Source: Gammaproteobacteria bacterium (GTDB lineage: Bacteria > Pseudomonadota > Gammaproteobacteria > Cardiobacteriales > Wohlfahrtiimonadaceae). Taken from it: DNA of 13,783 bases. The stretch spans positions 1 through 13,783 of the forward strand of contig BHEQ01000025.1 of the NCBI GenBank assembly GCA_003864535.1. The letters are read 5' to 3'. Shown piece after piece: positions 1 through 7,625 of the stretch. Position 1 is the first letter of the stretch; each line of letters opens with the position of its first letter. The notes beneath the pieces are model-generated. The model was not told the origin of the DNA. It made no database searches and saw nothing but the letters and a program-made list of their open reading frames with translations. Both the position numbers and the translations under genes were made by a program.

Positions 1-14
1 CGCTATTCCATTTA

Positions 15-54
15 TTTAAAAATATTGTTTTTAAAAATATTTTTTAAAAATATT
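15..54. repeat. Three direct 12-bp AT-only repeats upstream of the first gene
   Basis: The motif TTTAAAAATATT occurs exactly three times, at 15-26, 30-41 and 43-54, with GTT after the first and third copies and a single T between the second and third. The start-to-start distances are 15 and 13 bases. The tract ends 18 bases before the chosen start codon of the 2-hydroxyacid dehydrogenase gene, so it lies in its leader or promoter region. It could be an operator, a curved AT tract or a slippage-prone repeat; the sequence alone does not decide. The window begins too close to see the full upstream context. Confidence 0.6.
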
Positions 55-72
55 GTTAATGAAGGTAAGATG

Positions 73-1029
73 ATGAAAAATATTTATGTTTGTGATTGTG
101 ACCATGATTCTATTGATATTGAAAAAAATGTATTGAAAAATAAATCAGGAGAAGTTAAGTGGCTTGCATGTAAAACAGAGCAAGATCTGATTGATCAATG
201 TCAAAATGCCCATGGTTTACTTAATCAATACGCACCGTTTACTGAGTATGTTTTTAAGAATTTACCCAATCTTAAAGTAGTCGTGCGTTATGGCGTTGGG
301 GTAAATAATATTGATATTGATGCCGCAACTAAATATAAAGTTCAAATTTGTAATGTGCCTGATTATGGGGTGCATGAGGTCGCGGATCATGCTGTTTCAT
401 TATCTTTAGCATTAGCGCGTAAGATTGTATCTACTAATGAAAATGTTAAGAATAATATTTGGGATTTTAATCAATCTGTACCGATATATAGACTGCAAGA
501 ACAAACTGTTGGTGTGATTGGTTTAGGGCGTATTGGAAGTAGCTATGCACGAAAAATGCATGGCTTAGGTACAAAAGTTATTGGATTTGATCCTCTTGGC
601 TGGAATGATTCTATCCCTGATTTTATTGAGGAAGTTTCTCTTGAAGATTTATGTAAACGAGCAGATATTATTTCTTTACATATCCCCTTAACAGAGCAAA
701 CTCAAAATCTAATCGGCGCTAAAGAATTTAAATTATTAAAGCCATCGGTTTATCTTATTAATACCGCACGTGGCGGCATTGTGAATGAGGCTGAGCTTTT
801 ACAATCTCTTGAAAATAAAACGATTGCTGGTGCAGGTTTTGATGTTTTAGAAAAAGAACCAATTGATCCTAATAACCCTTTATTAAAACTAGTAAACTTC
901 CTGTGTACACCGCATATGGCATGGCATTCTGAGCAATCAGGACAAGAATTAAAACGTAAAGTCGCCGAAGAGGCTTTACGTGTCGTTATGGGTAATCTTC
1001 CAAGTTATCCTATTAATAAAATCAATTAG
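73..1029 (+). CDS. CtBP-type D-isomer-specific 2-hydroxyacid dehydrogenase
   Basis: This is a cytoplasmic NAD-dependent oxidoreductase expected to interconvert a D-2-hydroxyacid and the 2-keto acid. From the chosen ATG the protein has 318 residues, a normal family length. The Rossmann motif GLGRIG is at 150-155, with an acidic residue at D173 that favours NAD. The catalytic triad of the family is visible: Arg233 in NTARGG, Glu262 in EKEPI and His281 in TPHMAWH. The segment RYGVGVNNIDIDAAT and the following NVPDYGVHEVADHA resemble the C-terminal-binding-protein (CtBP_dh) branch rather than SerA proper, and no ACT domain follows. An in-frame TTG at 25 would add residues encoded by the AT repeat and is unlikely. 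ATG 70 and ATG 73 are both possible; AAGG at 62-65 is better spaced for 73. The gene is first of three dehydrogenases, with only 9 bases before the next. The substrate is not known; the TRAP genes downstream suggest a sugar acid. Confidence 0.88.
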   Translation: MKNIYVCDCDHDSIDIEKNVLKNKSGEVKWLACKTEQDLIDQCQNAHGLLNQYAPFTEYVFKNLPNLKVVVRYGVGVNNIDIDAATKYKVQICNVPDYGVHEVADHAVSLSLALARKIVSTNENVKNNIWDFNQSVPIYRLQEQTVGVIGLGRIGSSYARKMHGLGTKVIGFDPLGWNDSIPDFIEEVSLEDLCKRADIISLHIPLTEQTQNLIGAKEFKLLKPSVYLINTARGGIVNEAELLQSLENKTIAGAGFDVLEKEPIDPNNPLLKLVNFLCTPHMAWHSEQSGQELKRKVAEEALRVVMGNLPSYPINKIN

Positions 1030-1038
1030 GGAAATAAT

Positions 1039-2052
1039 ATGAAAGCAATTGTTTATCATGGTAAAGAAAATATAAAACTTGAAACAGTACCTAGCTTATT
1101 GGAATCTGCAATTAATAGTGATGAGGTTTTAATTAAGGTCGCTTATGCTGGTATTTGTGGCTCTGATTTAAATATTTATGCGGGGGTACATCCTCGTGCA
1201 AAAGCACCTTTAATTATGGGGCATGAATTTTCAGGTGTGATCGAAATTGGCAATAATCACTTTGCTAAAGGAGCACCAGTTACTGTGCGCCCTTTAATTA
1301 TGTGTGGATCTTGCCTTGCGTGTAATTCTGGTTTTCCTCATGTTTGTCAAAGCTTAAAGCTGTATGGGATTGATGTTAATGGAGGCATGGCGCAATATGT
1401 AAAAGTAAGTGCCGATAAGATTCATGTACTGCCTGCAAGCTTATCTTTAAAATTAGGCGCCTTTGTTGAGCCGCTTGCAGTTGGAGTCCATGCGGTAAAG
1501 CGTGCAGGTTTTAAAGCAGGTGCATCTACAGTTGTATTTGGAGCTGGAACGATAGGATTATGCGTCGCTTCCGTTTTAAAAATTGGTAAAGCAAGCCAAA
1601 TTATTGTTGTCGAAGTTAATGCATTTAGACGTAATTTTGCCAAAAACTTAGGTTTTACCGTGATAGACCCAAGCACGCAAAGTGTAATTGATGAGATTGG
1701 AGCTTTAACCCAAGGGCATGGCGTAGATATTGCGTTTGATTGCGCAGCTCATCCAAGCGTTGCGGCTATTTTGACTAAAGTTGTACGCGTCCAAGGCACG
1801 CTAGAGATCGTCGGTTCTTATAAATTTCCACCAGAATTTCCTTTGTTAGATGTTGAGTTTAAAGAACTAACCGTAATAGGTACGCGGGTTTATACGTCTG
1901 AAGATTTTGAAGAGGCAATTACTCTAATCACGCAAGATTTCCCATTTGAGTCTTTAATTACAGTGTTAGCACCAGATGCGGCGCAACAAGGTTTTGAGCG
2001 TGCCCTTAGCGGTAAAGATTCAATTAAAGTTATGTATGAATTTAATTATTAA
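1039..2052 (+). CDS. Zinc-dependent medium-chain alcohol/polyol dehydrogenase
   Basis: A 337-residue cytoplasmic zinc dehydrogenase of the sorbitol/threonine/galactonate dehydrogenase group, oxidising a secondary hydroxyl with NAD. The catalytic zinc site is seen as Cys40 in GICGSD, His62-Glu63 in MGHEFSG and Glu144 in VEPLAVG. Four structural-zinc cysteines are at 89, 92, 95 and 103. The cofactor loop GAGTIG is at 168-173, and Glu192 at the end of the second beta strand indicates NAD rather than NADP. AGGGA overlapping the upstream stop serves as ribosome binding site, so the gene is surely co-transcribed with the hydroxyacid dehydrogenase before it. The pattern recalls E. coli RspB and LgoD (L-galactonate oxidoreductase). 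With the SDR that follows it could make up an oxidation-reduction pair that inverts a hydroxyl group on a sugar acid. That role is inference; family membership is firm. Confidence 0.88.
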   Translation: MKAIVYHGKENIKLETVPSLLESAINSDEVLIKVAYAGICGSDLNIYAGVHPRAKAPLIMGHEFSGVIEIGNNHFAKGAPVTVRPLIMCGSCLACNSGFPHVCQSLKLYGIDVNGGMAQYVKVSADKIHVLPASLSLKLGAFVEPLAVGVHAVKRAGFKAGASTVVFGAGTIGLCVASVLKIGKASQIIVVEVNAFRRNFAKNLGFTVIDPSTQSVIDEIGALTQGHGVDIAFDCAAHPSVAAILTKVVRVQGTLEIVGSYKFPPEFPLLDVEFKELTVIGTRVYTSEDFEEAITLITQDFPFESLITVLAPDAAQQGFERALSGKDSIKVMYEFNY

Positions 2053-2067
2053 TCAAAAGGTTATAAA

Positions 2068-2820
2068 ATGTCTATATTTGATTTAACAGGGAAAATAGCG
2101 ATCGTTACAGGTGGTAATCGTGGTTTAGGTAAAGCCATTGCATTAGAACTTGCACGAGCTGGAGCGCATATCGCGATTATCAGTACACAAAAAAATATCG
2201 AGATAGAACAAGAGATTGCCGCTATTGGTGTTAAATGTGAGTCTTTTGCATTTAATTTAGCCGATTTTGATCAATATCATGCTTGTATTGCCCGGATTGT
2301 AGAAAGATTTGGGGCAATAGATATTCTAGTTAATAATGCAGGAATTCAACGTCGTCACCAATCTATTGCTTTTCCTAAAAAAGATTGGGATGAGGTTTTA
2401 GATATCAATGCTAGTGCAATTTTCTTTATGTGTCAGGAGGTTGGGAAAATAATGATTAATCAAGGCTCTGGCAAAATCATAAATTTAGCGTCTTTACTTT
2501 CCTTCCAAGGTGGAATGACTGTACCAGCTTATGCTGCCAGTAAAGCAGCAGTAATGGGATTTTCAAAATCATTAGCGAACGAGTGGGCATCTCTTGGAGT
2601 TAATGTAAATTGCATCGCCCCTGGATATATGAAAACCGATATGAATACTGCCCTTTTGGACAATCCTACAAGAAATGCGCAGATTATGGATAGAATTCCC
2701 GCAGGTCGATGGGGTAATCCTGAAGATATCGCTGGAGCCGCTGTCTTTTTAGCTTCAAATGCTGCGAGATATATTCATGGACATACTTTAGTAGTTGATG
2801 GCGGTTGGCTGGGGCGTTGA
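2068..2820 (+). CDS. Short-chain dehydrogenase, KduD / gluconate 5-dehydrogenase-like
   Basis: A classical SDR of 250 residues, the usual length. The cofactor loop TGGNRGLG runs over residues 14-21, NNAG is at 89-92, and the catalytic tetrad is complete: Asn114, Ser142, Tyr155 and Lys159. The opening FDLTGKIAIVTGG and the ending VDGGWLGR resemble KduD (2-dehydro-3-deoxy-D-gluconate 5-dehydrogenase, also called 2-deoxy-D-gluconate 3-dehydrogenase) and gluconate 5-dehydrogenases. This points to a keto-sugar-acid substrate. AAAGG at 2056-2060 lies 7 bases before the ATG, and the gap to the preceding dehydrogenase is 15 bases, so the three oxidoreductases form one transcription unit. After it comes a 105-base gap before the first TRAP receptor. 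SDR substrate specificity cannot be read from motifs, so the exact substrate is left open. Confidence 0.85.
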   Translation: MSIFDLTGKIAIVTGGNRGLGKAIALELARAGAHIAIISTQKNIEIEQEIAAIGVKCESFAFNLADFDQYHACIARIVERFGAIDILVNNAGIQRRHQSIAFPKKDWDEVLDINASAIFFMCQEVGKIMINQGSGKIINLASLLSFQGGMTVPAYAASKAAVMGFSKSLANEWASLGVNVNCIAPGYMKTDMNTALLDNPTRNAQIMDRIPAGRWGNPEDIAGAAVFLASNAARYIHGHTLVVDGGWLGR

Positions 2821-2925
2821 TTAAATATCATTTGTAGCAAACTATCTTAAGTAATTTGAAATAAAACAATTATATATTTCCATCCATATAGACACTTTTA
2901 CTAACACAAACAAGAGGATTTACTG

Positions 2926-3903
2926 ATGAAATATTCTGTTAAAGTTTTATTTATGACGCTAACTTTATTGATTGGTTCTAATTTTGTACTTGCTAAAAAA
3001 GTTATTAAAGTTGGGCATGGTGCATCTGAGTCTTATCATATGCACAAAGCGTGGCTTAAGTTTTCTGATGTCTTAAAAGATCTTTCAAATGGGAATATCG
3101 TCGTTGAGATTTTTCCAAATGGACAAGTTGGCGGAGATCGCGAGTTAATAGAATCAGTGCAATCAGGAATTATTGACATGACCTCACCCTCTTCAGATAT
3201 TTTAGCTGGTTGGGATACTGTGTATAGTATTACAGGATTACCGTTTATATTTGAAGATCGTGCTAGTGCTTTGCGTGTTTTAAATGGAGATTTAGGTAAA
3301 GCATTATTAGAAAATGCAGTTAATTTAGAGTTAGTTGGTTTAGGTTGGATGGAAAATGGTGTACGCCAAATCACCAATAATAAACGTGCAATTAGAACTC
3401 CTGATGATTTAAAAGGCGTTAAAATAAGAACCATGCAAGTTGCAGCGCATATTGAATTATTTAAATTAATGGGCGCAAATCCAACTCCAATGTCATTTAA
3501 TGAAGTCTATTCAGCCTTGCAACAAGGGGTGATTGATGGGCAAGAAAATCCTTTAGGACATATCTATCAATCACGTTTTTATGAGGTTCAAAATTTTTTA
3601 ACCATGTCAGAACATGTTTATACCACGCATATCGTCCTTGCTAATCCTGATTTTTATGCTAATTTTACGGATGAAGAAAAATCTTGGATAGATCAAGCTC
3701 TAAAACAAGCAGTTGATTATCAGCAGGATTTAGTAACTAAAGAAGAAGATGCTGATCTTGCCGCTATTGAAAAAGCAGGACTTACCATAACGCGCTTAAC
3801 TATTGATGAACGTAAAGCTTTTCAACAAATTAGCCTACCTTTAATTGATCAGTTTCGTCAAAAGATCGATAAAAAATGGTTCGAGTTGCTTGATAAAAAG
3901 TAA
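2926..3903 (+). CDS. dctP: TRAP transporter periplasmic substrate-binding protein (DctP family), system 1
   Basis: This is the periplasmic receptor that binds a carboxylate and delivers it to the QM membrane pair, driven by a sodium or proton gradient. The 325-residue protein begins with a Sec signal peptide: basic MKYSVK, a hydrophobic stretch, then a likely signal-peptidase I cut after Ala23 (VLA-KK). The family hallmarks are present: NGQVGGDRELIESVQSG near 65-81, GLPFIFEDR at 104-112, and RTPDDLKGVKIR ending at Arg168. Arg168 is the arginine that normally pairs with the substrate carboxylate. The region PTPMSFNEVYSALQQGVIDG follows at about 186-205 and then QENP. Arg147 is a further candidate ligand. 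AGAGGA at 2913-2918 is a good ribosome binding site. The gene precedes its Q and M partners. The ligand is unknown; the oxidoreductases upstream suggest an aldonate or uronate. Confidence 0.92.
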   Translation: MKYSVKVLFMTLTLLIGSNFVLAKKVIKVGHGASESYHMHKAWLKFSDVLKDLSNGNIVVEIFPNGQVGGDRELIESVQSGIIDMTSPSSDILAGWDTVYSITGLPFIFEDRASALRVLNGDLGKALLENAVNLELVGLGWMENGVRQITNNKRAIRTPDDLKGVKIRTMQVAAHIELFKLMGANPTPMSFNEVYSALQQGVIDGQENPLGHIYQSRFYEVQNFLTMSEHVYTTHIVLANPDFYANFTDEEKSWIDQALKQAVDYQQDLVTKEEDADLAAIEKAGLTITRLTIDERKAFQQISLPLIDQFRQKIDKKWFELLDKK

Positions 3904-3937
3904 ATAGCATCTCAATATGAGTATAGCGTCCCTACAG

Positions 3938-4000
3938 TTTTTATTTAATAAAAATCATAAGCTTATAGCCACCAAAGCTTACTGAACGAGACGGAGTCTC
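3938..4000 (+). promoter_or_regulatory. Series of three inverted repeats in the P-Q gap, the last enclosing the ribosome binding site
   Basis: The 98-base gap between the receptor and Q genes of TRAP system 1 contains three dyads. An A/T-only one at 3938-3954 has eight-base arms around one base. TAAGCTT at 3958-3964 pairs with AAGCTTA at 3975-3981 across a 10-base loop. GAGAC at 3988-3992 pairs with GTCTC at 3996-4000 around the trinucleotide GGA. The last one holds the only Shine-Dalgarno candidate (GGAG, 3993-3996) and ends one base before the ATG at 4002. Such structures could stabilise the upstream receptor mRNA and reduce translation of the membrane subunit. The pairing is read directly from sequence; the regulatory role is inferred. 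Confidence 0.4.
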
Positions 4001-4001
4001 T

Positions 4002-4529
4002 ATGAAAATATTACGTATACTTGATGTTAATTTTGAAGCTTGGATGGTATCAATATTATTGGTATGTATTACCGCTTTGATTGGATTACAAGTCGTTTGT
4101 CGCTATATTTTTGAAAGCTCCTTAAGTTGGTCTGAAGAGCTCGTGCAATGGTGCTTTATCTGGTTTATTTGGGTTGGTGTTAGTTATGGTTTTCAAACAC
4201 GTAGACATGTAAGCGTAACGTTATTAATCAATAAGCTTCCACCTATCTTATTTAAAATTATTACAATACTTACGAATATCATCATTTTATGGTTTATGTA
4301 CAAGCTCCTTATCTATGGACTAAAACAAGCTACGAGTACGATGATTACTCAGCAAAGCTCTATTGTTCTAGTGTGGCCTTTTACAGATCAAGCAGTGGGA
4401 ATGCGCTGGCTATATGCATCATTGCCTTTTGGTGCATTATTATCGATGCATCGCTTGATTCGTTTGATCATTGAAGATATTTATTTAATAAATAGGCCAA
4501 TAAATAGTATTAATGAGAACCTTAATTAG
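4002..4529 (+). CDS. dctQ: TRAP transporter small permease subunit (DctQ family), system 1
   Basis: The small inner-membrane subunit of the TRAP transporter, which pairs with the large M subunit. The 175-residue protein shows four hydrophobic segments at roughly 14-35, 46-64, 83-105 and 135-155, as expected for DctQ. The conserved block CRYIFESSLSWSEELVQW at 33-50 and the RRHV element at 67-70 are the family signature. The loop before the last helix (about 115-135, with VWPFTDQAVGMRW) is longer than in the second Q protein of this window. Translation may be limited, because the only ribosome binding site sits in a small hairpin just before the ATG. The M gene starts 11 bases after its stop, so Q and M are coupled. 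Confidence 0.9.
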   Translation: MKILRILDVNFEAWMVSILLVCITALIGLQVVCRYIFESSLSWSEELVQWCFIWFIWVGVSYGFQTRRHVSVTLLINKLPPILFKIITILTNIIILWFMYKLLIYGLKQATSTMITQQSSIVLVWPFTDQAVGMRWLYASLPFGALLSMHRLIRLIIEDIYLINRPINSINENLN

Positions 4530-4540
4530 GACTTAATAAA

Positions 4541-5908
4541 ATGATTTCATTTGTTTTATTTTCAGTATTCATTATTTTGATTTTATGTGGCGCACCTATC
4601 GCAGTGTGTTTGGGCGTTTCATCTTTGGTTGTTTTGGAACATTTAGCAGGTACGCCAAATATTAATATGCTTGCAAAATCTGCAATTATGGGCGGAAATT
4701 CATTTCCATTAGTTGCCATTCCCATGTTTGTTTTAGCAGGTGAGATTATGCAACAAGGCGGATTATCACGCCGAATTGTTAGCACTGCTTACGGCTTAGT
4801 TGGAAGATTTAAAGCAGGGCTTGCCTATGTTAATGTTTTAGCATGTATGTTTTTTGCGGCAATTTCAGGCTCATCCCCAGCAACAGTTGCCGCAATTGGG
4901 AGTACGATGATCCCAGAGATGGAAAAACATGGTTATGATAAGGATTTTTCCGCAGCATTAACCTCCGCAGCTGGAATTACAGGAGTGATGATTCCACCGT
5001 CTATTCCTTTGATTATTTATGGAGTTACCGCAAATCAATCTATCGGTGCACTATTTATGGCAGGAATAGTACCTGGTGTTTTATTTTCAATAGGGTTTAT
5101 GCTAGTTTCAAGAATTGTGCTTAGAAATAATTTATCAATAATGAAAGTATCAAACAATAATTCTCAAAAAGAGCAATATCAAGCCCAAGCTCAACCAAAT
5201 ACAAAATTAAATATAAGCATAAAGATAAACGCAAATACAGATAGATTAGCTCCAAAAAAAGGAGCTTTAAGAGAGCATTCAATTTGGGCGCTTATTGTGC
5301 CTGTAATCATCCTCGGTGGCATCTATGGAGGTATTTTCACACCTACAGAAGCTGCTGGCGTTGCGGTTATTTATGCTCTATTAATCAGCGTATTTGTCTA
5401 TAGCGATCTTAAACTTAAAGATTTACCTAATATCTTTAAAAAAGCAAGTTTAACTTCAGCAACTGTTCTGGTTATGGTGGTAATGGCAGCAGCTTTTGGG
5501 CGTTTATTAACCTTGCAAAAAGTTCCTGTTTTAGTAGCTAATACGATTAGCCAGTTTTCGGATAATCCTATTGTGATTCTTTTATTAATTAATCTTATGC
5601 TGCTTCTTGTTGGTATGTTTATGGAAACTATTGCAGCAATTATTATTTTAACACCAATTTTGTTACCAATTGCAATCACCTTAGGCATAGATCCTATCCA
5701 TTTTGGGATTATTATGACTGTAAATTTAGCTATAGGTTTTTGTACACCTCCTTTAGGTGCTAATTTATTTATTGCAAGCGGCATCGCGAATGTATCTATC
5801 GAAAAAATCACGGTTGCATTGTGGCCTTTTTTAATCGCTATGCTTGTAATGCTGATGCTAGTTAGCTATATACCAAGTTTATCTTTATTTATACCTAATT
5901 TAAATTAA
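4541..5908 (+). CDS. dctM: TRAP transporter large permease subunit (DctM family), system 1, with extended loop
   Basis: The large inner-membrane subunit forms the substrate path and uses an ion gradient to import the carboxylate. The 455-residue protein is rich in membrane helices. Typical motifs include AISGSSPATVAAIG at 107-120, the PPSIPLIIYG segment at 152-161, FTPTEAAG at 266-273, and the second internal-repeat region GFCTPPLGANLF at 399-410. It is longer than usual because about 30 extra residues lie in the central loop between the two halves (around 204-245). This insert is polar and rich in Asn, Gln and Lys; the second M protein of the window lacks it. AGGA at 4528-4531 overlaps the dctQ stop region and is the likely ribosome binding site. 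The reading frame continues through the insert without disruption. Confidence 0.92.
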   Translation: MISFVLFSVFIILILCGAPIAVCLGVSSLVVLEHLAGTPNINMLAKSAIMGGNSFPLVAIPMFVLAGEIMQQGGLSRRIVSTAYGLVGRFKAGLAYVNVLACMFFAAISGSSPATVAAIGSTMIPEMEKHGYDKDFSAALTSAAGITGVMIPPSIPLIIYGVTANQSIGALFMAGIVPGVLFSIGFMLVSRIVLRNNLSIMKVSNNNSQKEQYQAQAQPNTKLNISIKINANTDRLAPKKGALREHSIWALIVPVIILGGIYGGIFTPTEAAGVAVIYALLISVFVYSDLKLKDLPNIFKKASLTSATVLVMVVMAAAFGRLLTLQKVPVLVANTISQFSDNPIVILLLINLMLLLVGMFMETIAAIIILTPILLPIAITLGIDPIHFGIIMTVNLAIGFCTPPLGANLFIASGIANVSIEKITVALWPFLIAMLVMLMLVSYIPSLSLFIPNLN

Positions 5909-5987
5909 GGCAGCCTCAGTTCCATATATTTTTTGTAATAATATTTTATTTTTTAATCAATTTATCCAACAATTAAAAGGTAACGCA

Positions 5988-6962
5988 ATGAAACTAAGAA
6001 TAACGGTAATTTCAGCAATCCTAGTATCAGGATTAATTTGTTCAGTAAGCTTGGCTGCAACTACGCTTAAGCTTAGTCATAATCAAGATAGAACTCATGC
6101 AGTGCATAAAGCTATGGAATTCTTTGCAAATAAAACCAAAGAATATACAAATGGCGACGTTCTTATTCGCATTTATCCAAATGCAACACTTGGAAATGAG
6201 CGCGAATCATTAGAGCTAATGAACTCTGATGCGCTGCAAATGGTAAAAGTAAATGCAGCATCTATTGAATCTTTCGCACCCGCTTATAGCGTTTATAATC
6301 TTCCTTTTATTTTTAAGGATAGAGATGCATATTACAATACATTAATGGGGCCAGTTGGCGAAGAGATTTTGCTTTCATCTAAAGATAAAGGTTTTATTGG
6401 GTTAACGTATTATGATGGTGGTGCGCGTAGTTTTTATGCAAATAAAGCCATTAATACTCCAGATGATTTAGCAGGTGTTAAAATCCGAGTACAATCAAGC
6501 CCGAGCGCGGTTGCGATGATGGAAGCACTAGGCGGAATTCCAACGCCAATGGCGCAAGGTGAGTTATATACTGCAATTCAACAAGGTGTTGTTGATGGCG
6601 GTGAGAATAATCCTGTTGTATTTGCAGATATGCGTCATGGTGAAGTTGCTAAGGTATTAACTCTTGATGAGCATACAATGGTGCCTGATATTTTAGTAAT
6701 TAGCACCAAAGCATTTAATGCGTTAAGCCCTGAAAATCAAAAGGCGGTAAAACGTGCAGCTACTGAATCTATGCTGGAAATGAAAGATAATATCTGGCCA
6801 GCGTCTGAAAAAGAAGCCTTTGATAAAATGAAAACTATGGGAGTAACGATAGTAAACGTTGATAAGACACCATTCCAAGAAAAGTCTTTACCTTTATATG
6901 AAGCTTTTAGAACAGAAAAGCCTGATTTTGCAAAATATTTAGATGCGATTATTGGTAAATAA
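5988..6962 (+). CDS. dctP: TRAP transporter periplasmic substrate-binding protein (DctP family), system 2
   Basis: The second periplasmic TRAP receptor, 324 residues. A Sec signal peptide (MKLRI, then a hydrophobic core) has a likely cut after Ala23 in VSLA-ATT; the Cys18 context GLIC does not fit a lipobox. Family motifs: PNATLGNERESLELMNSD at about 64-81, NLPFIFKDRD at 104-113, NTPDDLAGVKIR ending at the substrate-binding Arg167, PTPMAQGELYTAIQQGVVDG at 185-204 and GENNP at 205-209. The segment YYDGGARSFYAN at 141-152 supplies Arg147. It is clearly homologous to the first receptor but differs around the binding site (GARSF against GVRQI, GENNP against QENP), so the two probably bind different though related acids. 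AAAAGG at 5975-5980 lies 7 bases before the ATG. Confidence 0.92.
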   Translation: MKLRITVISAILVSGLICSVSLAATTLKLSHNQDRTHAVHKAMEFFANKTKEYTNGDVLIRIYPNATLGNERESLELMNSDALQMVKVNAASIESFAPAYSVYNLPFIFKDRDAYYNTLMGPVGEEILLSSKDKGFIGLTYYDGGARSFYANKAINTPDDLAGVKIRVQSSPSAVAMMEALGGIPTPMAQGELYTAIQQGVVDGGENNPVVFADMRHGEVAKVLTLDEHTMVPDILVISTKAFNALSPENQKAVKRAATESMLEMKDNIWPASEKEAFDKMKTMGVTIVNVDKTPFQEKSLPLYEAFRTEKPDFAKYLDAIIGK

Positions 6963-7069
6963 GAATGAGGTTTCTATAAATTAGATTTTTCAAGGATTGC
7001 GATATTGTTAAAAATAGCGCGTAACGTAGAAAAATAAACTTATAGATGTACCCGCTTAATAATTATGTA

Positions 7070-7103
7070 GGGGTTATGATTTGTTATCCTAATCCCATTT
7101 TTA
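7070..7103 (+). terminator. Possible partial terminator or attenuator between the P and Q genes of TRAP system 2
   Basis: GGGGTTA at 7070-7076 can pair with TAATCCC at 7090-7096 (seven pairs, one of them G-U) across a 13-base loop. The right arm is followed by A and five T residues at 7098-7102. The 159-base gap is the widest inside the transporter genes. Such an element would let receptor transcripts outnumber membrane-subunit transcripts, a common need in TRAP operons. The loop is long and the T run short, so any termination would be incomplete. A nearby ACCC at 7050-7053 could compete for the G-run. Confidence 0.35.
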
Positions 7104-7121
7104 TTACTTAGACGAGGATAT

Positions 7122-7616
7122 ATGAAAACAATAGAGTATTTTGCACGTCAATTAACCCATTATATTAATGTACTTCTTGGTGCTGTTTGCTCCACTATCC
7201 TTGTTGTTTTAGTCTCTTGCATGACTTATCAGGTAACTGCAAGAAATTTTTTAGGTGGGTCAAGTACGGTCTTGGATGAGTTTTCTCAAATTCTATTTAT
7301 GTGGTTAATCTTATTAGGCGGCGTATATGCAGCAGGCCTGAAAAGACATTTAGCGATTGATTTTATTGCCAATAAACTGCCATTTGGAATTAAATTTTGG
7401 CTTGATAAAGTAATTCATGCTATTACCATCACTTTTGCCTCATTATTTATGGTGTATGGCGGACGTATTTTGATGCAAAAATCGGCATTTGTCTCTCAAG
7501 TAACTCCAGCACTAAGATGGCACATGGAGTGGATTTATGTTGTTATGCCTATTGGTGGGATTTTATTAATTTATTATTCGCTATTTCATATTTTTTATTC
7601 AAGTATTAATAAATAG
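7122..7616 (+). CDS. dctQ: TRAP transporter small permease subunit (DctQ family), system 2
   Basis: The small membrane subunit of the second TRAP transporter, 164 residues, with four hydrophobic segments at about 15-37, 52-72, 95-117 and 137-157. The family signature is seen in TARNFLGGSSTVLDEFSQILFMWL (39-62), where the acidic pair at 52-53 corresponds to the SEEL block of the first Q protein. It is also seen in LKRHLAIDF at 73-81 and TPALRWHMEWIYVVMPIG at 128-145. GAGGA at 7114-7118 is a short-spaced ribosome binding site. The M gene starts 9 bases after the stop. It follows its receptor after a 159-base gap with a terminator-like stem. Confidence 0.9.
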   Translation: MKTIEYFARQLTHYINVLLGAVCSTILVVLVSCMTYQVTARNFLGGSSTVLDEFSQILFMWLILLGGVYAAGLKRHLAIDFIANKLPFGIKFWLDKVIHAITITFASLFMVYGGRILMQKSAFVSQVTPALRWHMEWIYVVMPIGGILLIYYSLFHIFYSSINK

Positions 7617-7625
7617 GAGCAAAAT

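Noticed and set aside
25..72. Longer 2-hydroxyacid dehydrogenase starting at TTG 25
   Set aside because: The added residues would be encoded by the AT repeats, no ribosome binding site precedes the TTG, and AAGG is placed correctly for the ATG at 70/73.
3036..3434. Antisense open frame inside the first receptor gene
   Set aside because: It overlaps a strongly supported DctP gene, its product shows no recognisable family, and the frame is a by-product of the opposite-strand coding. The same applies to the antisense frames at 5398-5811 and 11202-11511.
6039..6062. Lipoprotein signal in the second receptor (Cys18)
   Set aside because: The residues before the cysteine (GLI) do not fit a lipobox, and a normal signal-peptidase I site follows at VSLA-ATT.
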